A stretch of DNA of 64,000 nucleotides. Origin: Malaya genurostris (taxonomy: Eukaryota; Arthropoda; Insecta; Diptera; Culicidae). The notes beneath the pieces were generated by a model. That model worked only from the letters and a program-made list of their open reading frames with translations. It made no database searches and had not been told where the DNA came from. The translations under genes and the position numbers were made by a program. Where the stretch lies: the NCBI RefSeq assembly GCF_030247185.1, contig NC_080571.1, positions 247,973,771 through 248,037,770 of the forward strand. Reading direction: 5' to 3'. Positions within the stretch are counted from its first letter, which is position 1, and every line of letters starts with the position of its first letter. Shown one piece after another: positions 33,749 through 44,769 of the stretch.

Positions 33749-34749
33749 AATGTCGCGTATTGAAAAGGAAGTGAAAATTAAGGTTCTGGACACATGACTG
33801 AGTGAGAAGGGTATTATTATTGGTTTTGAATTCATCATGCCAGTGTTAAAACCATTATTAATAAGTTTGGGGAACACTATTCTTTGGATGAGCTACCAGG
33901 AAGAGGCAGAAAACCCGGTTCTTCCGATCCAAAACTGGACCAGAAAGTTGTATCTCTTCATTCATGAAGAACAAATCAATTTCAATATGTGATTTAGCTA
34001 AAAAAGCAGAAACGAGTATCGGAATGATCCAGCGTATCAAGAGGCGAAATCATCTGAAGACCTTCAAGAAGCAAAAAATCTCGAAACAAAGTGTAGAACA
34101 GATAAAAACGAGCAGCAACAAAGGCCCGGAAATTGTGTTCACGTCTTTTACAGTGTCCGGATGCATGCGTTTTGATGGACGATTAGAATTATGTAAAGGA
34201 GGACTCAAAAACCCTTCCAGGTCCACAATACTTTACTGTCGGTGGGGAAGATGTGAGCGATGCGGTCAGGTCGATTCAAGTGGAGAAATTCGGTCGAATT
34301 GTACTGATATGGCAAGAAATATGTTTCTGTGGTTCGAAGTCAACCATTTTTTACACTACCGGAACTATAAATGCAGAAATCTATCGATCTGAGTGTCTCC
34401 AGAAGAGATTTCTGCCTTTATATAAGAAGCATAGTACACCTCCACTGATTTGGCCGGATTTAGCGTCGACTCACTATGCCAAAACCACTCTCAAATGGCT
34501 TTCGGAAAAGGGTACACATTTCGTTGAGAAAAATATCAATCCACCAAAGAAAAATATCAATCCGCCCTCAGTGTCGACCCATCAAACGTTACTGGGCAAC
34601 CGTGAAGAGGGTCTTCAAGAAGACTGGTAGGCGAGTGGGAACATGCAGGAGTTCAAAAAAATTTATCGTCCAAAAAATGCGATGCACGACTTGTCCGGAG
34701 TTTGATGAAGAGCGTTCGATCAAAAGTTCGAAAATTCATGAAGGAATAA
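33749..34749 (+). pseudogene. DD37E-like transposase, copy 1, broken
   Basis: The start is ATG at 33749 (MSRIEKEVKIKVLDT, then a stop). The reading recovers to FGEHYSLDELPGRGRKPGSS. Next come KKNKSISICDLAKKAETSIG, the second DNA-binding region, then MDD-stop-NYVKEDSKTLPGPQYF with the first aspartate. The second aspartate is in WPDLAS, then RPIKRYWATVKRV, where relatives have an acidic E at the K. Allowing for a frameshift and the internal duplication, the spacing from WPD to that position is about 37, which fits the mosquito DD37E group. The end SLMKSVRSKVRKFMKE is followed by TAA. The K substitution alone would inactivate it. Confidence 0.75.
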
Positions 34750-35039
34750 CTTAAATTTCATCCGGTTTTCATTATGCTCAAGTTTAACCTAGTATAATAG
34801 AGGATCAATTTTTAGTTTGAATAAAATATCGTTTTTTATCATAGTTTGAACGAAAAAATTGTAGATAGCTTATTTTCGATAAACTCCTTATCCGATGAGA
34901 TGAGCATTGCACAGTCGTTGAAAACCCCACTGTTACGCTCTTAATTGATACAACCTTCTATGCCTACAATTTCAGAGCAATTTCTTCTTCGGAACAAATG
35001 AAAATTCGATGGGAAAATTATAAACGGAATGATGGCACA

Positions 35040-35660
35040 GCGAACCTCTCACAACCAATCGTCATTGTCAGGGCTTCGGCACCGATTGTTACTAATTTAA
35101 ATTCAAATGAAAGATATAATTGTCCCATACAAAGTTCCTCCTTCCGGTTCTAGAATTACAGGGTGATTGGTGTAAAAATTCCTATTTCAAATCACTTCCT
35201 CAATTTTCTCAGAGATTATGTGACCGTTAACTTCAAATGAAAGGTCTCATGGTCACATACAAAACTTTCAAATTTCATCCGGATCCGACTTCCGGTTGCA
35301 GAATTTTAGGGTAAAGTGTATTAATAATTTGATACTGTCACTTAAAGCGGTGAGACAAAACACGTCAAGAAAAATTTTAAACTTGCCTCGAAACGATTCC
35401 AATTGGTAGCAATTATCAGAAGACAAATATAACAATCCGATTCAGATATCCTGGTTCCCGGTTTCCGATTCTGGAAGCACCGGAAATAGGGGTCATATGT
35501 TCTAAACTGGATCTCATTCACTTTTCTCAGCGATGGTTTGACCGATTTTTACAAACTCAGGTTTTTGAATTCCTCAACTTTATTCTGTTCCGACATCTGG
35601 TTTCGGAATTACAGAGTGAAGCTTGTTGAAATATTTTTACCGTAACTAAAAGCGGTGAGT
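35040..35660 (+). repeat. Family M repeat, internal units
   Basis: Repeated phrases include 'taaattcaaatgaaagatat', 'ccgacttccggttgcagaat' and 'gcgatggtttgaccgatttt'. Typical ends are missing, so it is a fragment. Confidence 0.7.
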
Positions 35661-35759
35661 AAAACACGTAAAATAATTTCTAAGCTTGCCTCAAAACTAT
35701 TCCAATCGATAGTCATTATCGGTAGACGACCAAACGACGACTTTCCTTTCCAGGTTCAC

Positions 35760-37340
35760 ATTTATGATTCAGATGTTTGCCTCGGATCTCTGTTGAATTT
35801 TCCGAATTCGGGTCCAAAATCTTGTTCGAATCCAGAACAAAGGTCCAGAATTCTGCTTCCCGGTTCAGAAATTAGGTTCAAATCATTAATTTCTCCAGAA
35901 ATTCAGATCCAGAATCTAGGTCTGGAATAAGAATTCATGTCTAAAACTGAAGTTCAGGTGCATGTTCAGAATTCAGGTCACGGAAATCTATGAATCCCTG
36001 TCAGGTGTTGAAGTCTAGAACCCAAGCTCAAAATTCAGGCCCAAAATTCGGATCCCAATTTTCGCTTAGGAATTCAGGTCCATGTTCTTAATCTAGGTCC
36101 AGAACTCAGGTGAAAAGTCAAGGTTCAGGATCTAGTTTCAGGTTCCAAAACTCTGCCAGGAGTTCCGGTCCTGAATCCAAATCCGGGATCACGATTCTGG
36201 CCCAGAACCAAAGTCCAAGTCCAGGTTGAGAATTGTTTTCCAGAATCCAAGCTCAGGTAAAAACTCTGTCAAGAATTTTTGTCCAGAATCTATGTCCATA
36301 GGTCAAGAGTTGAGGTCCAGCATCTCGTTCCAGAATCCAGATTCAGACTAAGAAATCTAGTTCAGAATCGAAATCCCGAATTTAGGTTCAGAATTCAGAT
36401 TCTGCAGTTAGATCTCAAATTCATATTCAGAGGTTAGGTCAAGCTACTCCATTCAGGTCCAGGTTCTGAACACAAGCAGAGAATATTGGTTCAGGGTCAC
36501 AATACAGACCCAAGGTCAGAATTATTATTCAGAATGCAGGTACAGAACTCAAATCCAGAATTAACGTCCTTAATCATCTTACAAAACTTTTACCTAGAAT
36601 CTAAAGGCAGAGTTATGTTCCTGAATCCAGGTTCAGGTTCGGAACCCAACATCAGGTTCAAGTAACAGGTAAAAAATTTTGTTTCAGAGTAAAAAGTCTT
36701 GTTTAAAATCCTGAATCCAGGTCCAGAATTCTGCTCCAGATTTAGACTCAAAATCTACGTCAGAAGTTCAAGTCAAGAAACTAGTTTCAGCCCTAGATTC
36801 TGCCTCAGGTTCAGAATTTTTTTGTCAGAATTCTGGTTCAAAATCCATGTCCAGATTCAGTATTACGATCCAGAATTTTTGTCGGGCCCTGGGGATCAGC
36901 ATCCTGGTCTAGGCTAAGAATCTCTGTCAATACGTCAGGTTCATGTTTAGAATTTAGGAATTCTAGAGAACTCAGGTCCAGAATCCAGTCCAAAATCACA
37001 ATCCAAAGGCAAAATACCGGTCAAGAGTCTAAATTCAAAGTTTAGTTTCAGAAACTATGTCAAAAGTTCCAAGATCCAAGCCCAAGTTTATGTTTTGAAT
37101 TCAATTCCAGGTTCAGAATCTAGGTTAAAGGTCTCTGTCAGGAGTTCAGGTTCACAATCTTGCTCCAGGTCTAGAATCCAGATCCATGTTCCGAATCCAA
37201 GTACTGAATTCTGCTTCAAGTTCATTCATAGCCGGATAAAGAATCTCAGCCCAGAATCCAGGTCCAGGTCCAGTATTCTGATCCAGAAACCGTGTTCGAT
37301 AACCAGATCCAGTGTTCAGGACTAGAATACAGATCTAGAT
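35760..37340. repeat. Degenerate minisatellite of about 12-bp units
   Basis: About 1.6 kb is built from variants of 'ccagaatccagg' and 'ttcagaattcagg', with frequent substitutions and indels. Apparent open frames rich in Ser, Pro, Glu and Arg here are by-products of the repeat. It lies directly next to a family-M fragment whose 'cggaattacag' and 'aactcaggt' blocks may have seeded it. Confidence 0.85.
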
Positions 37341-37569
37341 ATGGCTTAGTTATCATTGAGTGAGAGGATTCGCAAGTTTTCCTTACAGTTATCAAAACAA
37401 ATACTAACAAAAGTATCAGGTGTACAACTTTGCTTCCGCCGTTTTCCGATAGGTGGCTGTACCGGCTGAGGCTGGTCAAAATACATAGATAATAATGCCT
37501 TTAAAGTGAGTGTGTAGAGTGCCTAACGAATTGTCATCGCCGTTTCAGTGACAGTTGTTCTTATTTTCG

Positions 37570-37725
37570 TATTATTCACGCTCAAAAATGTCTGTTTATG
37601 TGAACTCTCTCAGAAACTCACGGTGATACTGCTCTGAGTAAAAGAACGTGTCGGGAGTGGTTTAAAAATGGTGATTTCGATGTCGAAGACTTCCCGGTAG
37701 AAAAGAACTTCGTATTTGATTTGAC
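37570..37725 (+). pseudogene. Mariner transposase N-terminal fragment (cecropia-like)
   Basis: This reads SETHGDTALSKRTCREWF then KNGDFDVEDFPVEKNF, matching the second helix-turn-helix and linker of mariner transposases (family pattern: GE-x-ALS...C-x-W-F...G-DFDVED). No ITR or catalytic region accompanies it. Confidence 0.7.
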
Positions 37726-40550
37726 TGTTCACGGCCGGTGTAGTTTACATTTTAGTTTTTTCCCCTGTGGTAGAATTTCGCATACAGAAACTTATTGCAA
37801 ATTTCCTATACTAGAAGGTCTCTTGTTGATTCGCCGGTTGATCAATTGTGTGTTAGATTTCGTTGCGTCTCTTTTGAATTCTATTTTGCTTATCCAATGT
37901 TTGATCGATAGTATCTTGAATTAACAATAAATTTCCACCGCGTTGGGATTGGGAAGGAAATCATTTTTTGCATAATTTCTACTTTTTTATATTTTAATCT
38001 TAAGTTATCTGTAAAATGATGTTTTGATTGCCGTAGAATTTCAATAGACTTTTTCTACTTGGTTGGCAGTAGAACGAATATTCTCTTCAAAATGGGCAAT
38101 CGACCAGAAAAGTTTGGGGATCTAGATGGTTCCATTATGTGAATACTACAATGAAAGCTGAAGATTTTGAAAGTCTTTGATTGAAACTACACACACGAAC
38201 GACGTAAATTTTGTGACTTGAAACAAGGCGTGTTTTTCATGCCATGAGAATTTTTCATCATAATTTAAAAATTCTGTTATAGATTCAGAACAAACAGACA
38301 GTCAAAAAAAAAAAAATCTATACTACTTCGAATGAAACTCGATTCGAGATGCATACTGTCAGCTTAAGTCCCCTGAACCTGCACACAATACAGAAACAAT
38401 ATCAATCGTTGGTCAATAGGATAAAGCAGACCACTTTTCGGAAATCGATTCGATTAGGTCATCAACAATTTAAACTTCTATTCCTAATCTGTCTTTCCAT
38501 CCATTCAGACGAAAAAAAAATCGAACAATCCATCCTATCTCATACCGCTTCGTGCTCGACGAACCCAGATATAAACCTACCGAACACAAAACGCACATTA
38601 CAGTTGACTACATTAAACCGAATTACACTAATAATTTGCTTGGCTCAATCCCACCGTCCGGTTGCAGTGGCCAAATTAACCTTATGAATTATTAATATTG
38701 GGACGGACGTCGGTCAGCTTTTTTGTTTGTTTATACTTCATATCAACCCACCGGGATCCGCTTTTTTGTGCTGTCAAGTTTTCTTCATTTGCTCTACCCA
38801 AAAGCGGAGCGAAAACCGAAAACCCGAAGAAAAAAACAATTTGAATTTGATTATCATTCCATCTTTTTGATTTGGTGTTTCCTTCCGGGGCAAAGAAAAG
38901 GGTTTCCTTGGTGCCTGTGGGTGGTACGAAAGAAAAAGTTTTTCCATGGCTCTCGCGGATGGCGACGATAAAACCCGGCCCGAACGGCAGCGGATTTCGG
39001 ATTACCTGCGGCGAAAAATTTGACCACCAAAAACTGTAAGGAAAGCGCATATTTTTTCCATTGTTTCTGCCGGCTCAGGAATAGATGGGAGAGCTCAGTT
39101 CCGTCACGGGAAGGAAAAACGGTAAACAATCGGTAATTTTACCACAAGCAATCTATCGAGCGATGAGATCAGACATTAATGTTATAATTCGGAAGTAAAC
39201 AGAAAAGTGGAAAAACCTTCTCGGTTTTGCTGAAAAGTGAAGGCTGCTTTCAAACTGATTACCTTAAAATTAATTGAGGGGAGTGGGTAGGTTGAATAAG
39301 TACTTAGTGCAGAACAACGGTGATTTTATAAGTTAATAGAAAAGTACTTATTAAAGCCGGGTATAAATAAACGATGTAGGAAAAGAAGTACCTATGCCTT
39401 CGTACCATGCTATGAAATCAGATAAAAATATAGCTGAGCAATTTTGCAAATTAGCAACATAAAGGATGGTTTAAAGGGCAAAATCCAGACCGATATGCTC
39501 CGAATCGGATGAAACTTTGCACTCATCGACAGTATGGGAAATCGTTTGTTTGGCTCGCATGGATATACCAATTCGACTTAGGATGTATAATTAAAAAGGT
39601 CGAATAATTTTTTGCATGCACTTTCTTCAAATCTCGAACTCGAAAACTTTTAATTGTACAAAAATGGTGTTCTAAATTGGTAGGTTTTATGTTACGTTTG
39701 AAAACTTAAAACCTACCAATTTAAAACGCTATTTTTGTTTTTTTTTTAGAATTATTAAATATTTCGGAAACTTGCGATTAATAACCTGTTCAGTGCAGCT
39801 CAATTGACTAGAAGAACCAAATATGCTTCACTGTACTTGGCCACCACAACATTCTATTATAGTCCTATATCTAAGGAAACACCTCCAAAAGACGCCCGAC
39901 ACTGATTCGAGATTTTGTGTTTGGTGTAATAGCAAAAGTGTTTTGCAAATAGCATTAATCTTAAGTCTGCCTAGCGGTTTATGTCGAGTCGCGCTAGTAG
40001 TTCAACATGAACTGCTACGCTATATATAAAATGTCATAGTTTTCGAAGTTTTTGTCTGAATCACAGTATTGTGTTTTAGCCAGATCACAAAAGCACCAAT
40101 TAATACTAGGTCGTGTCGGCTCGGTAATGTCTTTGACATTATCAGTACGTTTTTTTTCTTTTCCACTCCTTATATTTACAATGAATTGCTTCAAACTGAA
40201 CTCAATCATTTTAGTATTATTCTACCATAAACATTTATGGCAGTTGGACACAACAACGCAGTTCCATACAAATAAGTTATAAATGTTTGCATTGAAATTA
40301 CTGCACCATTTTTTGGACAATTTTAAATAAGGTAAAAGGTAACAAAATATGGAACACTTTTTTCAATAGCCAGTGCCATGCCAATAAATGATTACCACAT
40401 GATTACCCACCAGACACCAGACATAGTCGTAAGTTACCTGCGATTAAGACAACAGAAACTTAAACTAGTGAACAATAGGACGAGAAAATTCGATAAATAG
40501 CAGTCGAAATCTTGACCTTTGCGAATAAATGCAATTTGTAAAGTGCAAGC
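37726..40550. other. Mostly low-repeat spacer, no gene recognised
   Basis: 38300-39200 is moderately GC-rich with overlapping open frames up to 122 codons on both strands but no domain. It contains one strong hairpin (39661-39735), listed separately. Confidence 0.45.
39661..39735. other. Strong 29-bp stem-loop
   Basis: The 5' arm 39661-39689 and 3' arm 39707-39735 pair over 29 positions with 26 Watson-Crick pairs, two G-U pairs and one mismatch, around a 17-nt loop. The core is 'taaattggtaggtttta'. Size and shape resemble a microRNA or siRNA-type hairpin, but a tiny palindromic MITE relic would look the same. Confidence 0.7.
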
Positions 40551-40808
40551 TTGAAATTGAAAATCTGGCTGAAAGATCGAATGCACTTAGTTACAACCGA
40601 TGTATTTGAAATACAATTACACAAAAGTTGTAGCTTAGTCTACATCATGTTTCAACGTAAAAGAGATGCAAAAACATCCACTTCGCTTATCAACGAGGTG
40701 CACAATGTTGAGTGTGATAATATTATACACACAATCCTTTTGTACATGATGTCACAGAAGTGCGTGAACACTGGTATTTCCCCATTCGTGCGAAAAGTCG
40801 GGGATTAA
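40551..40808 (+). pseudogene. Fragment resembling a mosquito non-LTR ORF1 protein, copy 2
   Basis: The 85-codon frame (WLKDRMHLVTTDVFEIQLHK, LVYIMFQRKRDAK, NEVHNVECDNIIHTILLYM) is related to the minus-strand frame at 29374-29628. It lacks the downstream DLP motif and zinc knuckles. It is a truncated relic. Confidence 0.35.
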
Positions 40809-40839
40809 ACTTCGCGTGAATTGAATAAAACATCGGGTT

Positions 40840-41230
40840 ATTTCAAATTTTTCGTGGAAAAAATGAAAGAATATCTTAGATTTTAATTACGAGTTTAAGG
40901 CTTTCTCTGAATGTTAAAATTTCGTGCGCGTTTGTTTCTATCGTGAATTTATAGATAATAAGAAGAATTGTAACTAATTGCCGTGAAATAAATGTTGGGT
41001 TTTTGGAAAACTTTTCAAGAATCGTAAAAATTTAATTTTTGTGATTCATCTTTATTTCTGTATAAATCTGTTTGGTTGCGTCAAAACTTGTGCATACACT
41101 CTGAAAATGAATTTCACAAGCCCATCGTATATTTTTGTTTTTATATGTCGAAGTTTATTTGATGTTAATAAATGCTTCGGTATGGAACATTAAAATGGCG
41201 GCCATGAAATTTTCGTTAATGCAAATTACT
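40840..41230 (+). repeat. Dispersed repeat shared with 29790-30000
   Basis: Landmarks include 'ttttgtgattcatctttatt', 'tgcgtcaaaacttgtgcata', 'gttaataaatgcttcggtat' and 'acattaaaatggcggccatg', matching 29820-29995. Orientation relative to the neighbouring ORF1-like frames differs between the two places, so one has been rearranged. Confidence 0.6.
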
Positions 41231-41749
41231 TAAAAAATCAATGAGCCCACAAGGACCCGAATGACTACATTTAGATGGTCATTAATAAAAAAAAAGCCAA
41301 GTGTCATAAATGTACTTTATAACCATCAAATTTTCTCTGAGCGAGGCTGTCATCTAATGAACTAGCGCACACAAAAAACTATATTTATGAAAGAATCGTG
41401 TTTTAAAGAGAATGTTTGAAAGCAATATGAAAGGTGGTGTGCCTGGTTTTATTCTAGTACAAGTTGCTTTATTTTTAGTTCAGTTGCTAGTTCGGATAAA
41501 ATGCTTTTAGAAGCTTAAAAAAACTATTATATTACTTGTCAAAAGAGGCACTAATCAAAGTTGTCATAAAAATGGCAGTGATTGCAGAATCAATTTCAAA
41601 ACTCTTATGAATTATAATCAGAATCATAAGGCATTCGAATTGTTACATGGGATGTGATTATATAAGGCGATTCCGTCTTACGTGGCGATTGATAAATGCC
41701 AAAGGTATTCTTGAAAATCATTGGTAAACTACGAGAATCAGTTAACTTA
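41231..41749. other. Spacer, no gene seen
   Basis: Nothing is recognised. Confidence 0.5.
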
Positions 41750-42476
41750 AGGAGTGTATCGAAAATAAGCTATCCACATACATTTGTGTTGTACGCATGT
41801 ATTTGTGATGATTTTTTATGCTCAGATCACAGAATACTGTGCGTTTGGCTGTCAGCTTTCGTAGAAATTCTGCGTTTTTAAAATGTCGCGTATTGAAAAC
41901 GAAGTGAAAATTAAGGTTCTGGATACATGGCTATGTGAAAAGGGTATTACTATGCGAAAATTGGCGAAGCGGTTTAGAATTTATCATGCCAGTGTTAGAA
42001 CCATCATTAAGAAGTTTGGGGAACACTATTCTTCGGATGAGCTACCAGGAAGAGGCAGAAAACCCGGTTCTTCCAACCCGAAACTGGAACAGAAAGTGGT
42101 ATCTCTTCAATCATGAAGAACAAATCAATGTAAATACGTGATTTGGCCAAAAAAGCAGGAACGAGTGTTCTTGAGCCAGCGTATCAAGAGGCGAAATCAC
42201 CTGAAGACCTACAAGAAGCAGAAAATCTCCACAATTCTTTACTATCGTCGTTGGGGAGGATGTGACCGATGGGTCAGGTCGATTCAAGTGGAGAAATTCG
42301 GTCGAAAGGTACTGGTATGGCAAGCAATTCGTTCATGTGGTTTGAAGTCAATCATTTTTTACACTACCGGAACTATAAATGCAGAAATCTATCGATCTGA
42401 GTGTCTCCAGAAGAGATTGCTGCCTTTATATAAGAAGCATAGTACACCTCCACTGATTTGGCTGGATTTAGCGTCG
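41750..42476 (+). mobile_element. DD37E-like ITm transposon, copy 2, 3'-truncated
   Basis: The left inverted repeat 'aggagtgtatcgaaaataag' is preceded by TA. It is closely related to 32862-34888 but lacks the family-M insertion and carries an internal deletion of about 170 bp after 'aagcagaaaatctc'. The match stops at 42476 inside the transposase ('ggatttagcgtcg'), with no right repeat. Confidence 0.8.
41883..42476 (+). pseudogene. DD37E-like transposase, copy 2, truncated
   Basis: ATG at 41883 opens a clean 77-codon N-terminus: MSRIENEVKIKVLDTWLCEK, MRKLAKRF, HASVRTIIKKFGEHY and DELPGRGRKPGSS, a paired helix-turn-helix domain. A stop follows at VVSLQS. Later pieces include IKRRNHLKTYKKQK, VEKFGRKVLVWQAIRSCG and TGTINAEIYRSECLQKR up to LIWLDLAS (second aspartate). 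The region of the first aspartate is deleted. Inactive. Confidence 0.78.
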
Positions 42477-43231
42477 GATAAAGCATTCTCACCATGTCAC
42501 ACTCCGAAAAAGTCATCTTTAATCAAAACAAGCATGACACTTTCAGTCCCCCTATCTAGCGAATTCAAAGTGGAAATCGAGATCGTGGCTCAAACTTTGC
42601 CTATGGATGCTTCATGAGAGCTTTGTGTCAAAAATTGTTAGAATAAATATTTCAACAAAATTCCAAAAATCTACCAAATTTTTAAAAGATTTGAACCCTC
42701 TTTACTTAAAATGCAATGAACTTCTTCATTTGTCAGCTAAAACTTTTCATAAAACAAAACACCTGATTTAATCTACCTAGTGTAATGGTGCCTTTCTCAT
42801 TAACATTTCACGAGAAATCGATGCAACTTTCATATTGGACAAATTGAATAGCTGTTTCCGGAACCGGAATCCATTAAATAGCCAGGCCTATAAGTTCGAA
42901 TAGTTTTACAAATTGTTTCGAAAATTCTTACTGTTTTGAGTCGTCAACTACATGAAGGTTAGACATATTTATCTTTCATTATCTTGTATTTATCTCAGTA
43001 CATTTCAACATAAATCACACACCGGTAACAGATATTCGTGCCTGGGGCCGTTAAAACGGTTGAAAACTCAAACTCTCGAACAAACAAACACAGCGTAGAG
43101 GCGGTGTAGTGTTTTCCTCTTCCGCATTTATGTACCGATGCACTTTAAAAGGCGGTTGAAAGTTTTTACACTCATCACCTTGTAATTCCGGAACTGAAAG
43201 ACCGAACCGGATAAAATTCAATAGTTATGTA

Positions 43232-44156
43232 ACACATGGATCAATAAGTCCCGAGACTAAAGCAGAGATGGCGCTCATGGTAAACCAGTAACCACGTCTT
43301 TCTAGAGTACTAGCCTTTGCTTGAAACGGGTCGATATTTAAAGTCGAACCGACCAGAAACAGCTGAGTTATCGAGGTTGGAGTAAAGTCGTTTTGTAGTT
43401 TGTTTAAAAAATGAAAAAAAAAACTGAGTTTCATGTTTTGATAAAACATTGTTTTTTAATGGGTAAAAACACCGTGCAAGCGAAACAATGGATTGAAAAA
43501 TGTTATCCGGACTCTTGTCCATCAAAAGCAACGATTTGTCGGTGGTTCGCCGAGTTTAAACGTGGTCGTACCGACACAAATGACGCGGAACGCTCGGGTA
43601 GACCTGTGGAAGCCGTTACACCGGAAAATGTGAGTGAAGTGACAAAAATTATAATGGAAGATCGTGAAGTGAAGCTCCGTGAGATTGCTGAGATGACACA
43701 GATATCATATGGAAGTGTATTTACTATCCTTCATGAAAAATTGAGCATGAAAAAGGTTTTTTTTCCAAGTGGGTGCCGCGATTGCTTTCGATGGAACAAA
43801 AACAGCCTGCCACAAGTCGATGAAAACAATAGCGAAATTGAACGAATTGGGCTTTGATCTACTTCCCCACCCCCCATACTCGCCAGATTTAGCCCCCAGT
43901 GACTACTGGCTCTTTGCTGATCTTAAAAAAATGCTCCAGGGAAAAAGATTTGGCTCAAATGAGGAGGTCATCCCTGAAACTGAAGCTTATTTTGAAGCGA
44001 AAGATAAATTTTTTTATAAACATGGTATTGAAAAATTGGAAAAACGTTGGAACCATTGTATCGCCTTAAAAGGTGATTATGTTGATGAATAAAAAAAAAA
44101 TTTGCAAAAAAAATGTTGTTTCCATTGTTAGTCTCGGGACTCATTGATCCATGTGT
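43232..44156 (+). mobile_element. Internally deleted mariner inside family M
   Basis: Terminal inverted repeats of about 28 bp ('acacatggatcaataagtcc' at the left, complement at the right) are flanked by TA at 43230-43231 and 44157-44158. Length is 925 bp, against about 1.3 kb for a complete mariner. The central coding region has been lost. Host sequence on the two sides joins into an unbroken family-M unit. Confidence 0.9.
43411..44092 (+). pseudogene. Mariner transposase with central deletion
   Basis: ATG at 43411 opens MKKKTEFHVLIKHCFLMGKN, then CPSKATICRWFAEFKRGRTD and ERSGRPVE, the two helix-turn-helix blocks and linker. After KLSMKKV the frame shifts and sequence equivalent to the first and second catalytic aspartates is missing. 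It resumes with KTIAKLNELGFDLLPHPPYS, PDLAPSDYWLF (third aspartate) and a normal C-terminus ending GDYVDE. Non-functional, but its ends could still be mobilised by a related enzyme (inference). Confidence 0.88.
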
Positions 44157-44769
44157 TATAGAATCATAAAATCTTTCATTTAATGCAAAGTTTGTAAAAA
44201 ATGGCCAAGTCATTGCTGAGCACCGGGGATTGGTATATCCGGAATTATGCCGTCAACGAACAAGGCCAATCGATTCGAAGTGATTTGAGCCCTCAACAAT
44301 CCCATTTATTTTGTGTTTTACATCCCTGCTCTGTATAACTTCTTCGAAATATTCAACACTCTTTATCCTGTAATTTTGGAACCGGAAGTCTGATTCAGAT
44401 GAAATGAAAAAGTTTTGTATAATACCATAAGACCATTAATTTGAATCTAATTTTATAAAAATCGGTCACGCCATCTCTGAGAAAAGATTTGAAATCTGAA
44501 TTTTTTCACTAATCACCCTGTAATTCCGAAATCGGAAGTCGGATCAAGGCGAAATTCAGGAAATTTCTGTGTGATCAGAAGACCTTTCATTTAAATCAAT
44601 TTTTGTGCGAATCGGTTCTACCATCTCCGAGAAGTTAGGACACATAATTACAATTTTTTTCGCACATTTTCCAAAACAAACGTTACATACGTACACAGAC
44701 ACTTACAAATACAAATTTTCTGAAGATAATAAATTTTAAATTTAATTTTAAGAGTAAGGTAAAACAGTA

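Larger units (their letters stand above)
32862..34888 (+). mobile_element. Probable mosquito DD37E-type ITm transposon, copy 1, with nested repeat
   Basis: Terminal inverted repeats of 27/28 matches (aggagtgtatcgaaaataag..., complement at 34888) are flanked by TA on both sides. Without the 728-bp family-M insertion at 32928-33655 the element is about 1.3 kb, the normal full length. The transposase is broken by stops and frameshifts. A 22-bp internal duplication (aaaaatatcaatcc..., about 34530-34575) lies just ahead of the last catalytic motif. Confidence 0.8.
42768..44760 (-). repeat. Family M repeat, reverse, split by a mariner
   Basis: The minus-strand terminus at 42768 ('atctacctagtgtaatggtg') matches the family-M 3' end. 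Units with 'ccggaactg', 'cggaagtcggatc' and 'aatcggttctaccatctccg' continue to about 44760. The mariner at 43232-44156 separates two halves of one unit ('ggataaaattcaatagt' and 'tcataaaatctttcatttaa'). Confidence 0.75.

Noticed and set aside
35655..37479. Several 70-90 codon Ser/Pro/Arg-rich frames
   Set aside because: They follow the 12-bp minisatellite and change frame with its indels.
43411..44092. Functional mariner transposase
   Set aside because: A central deletion and frameshift remove two of three catalytic aspartates.
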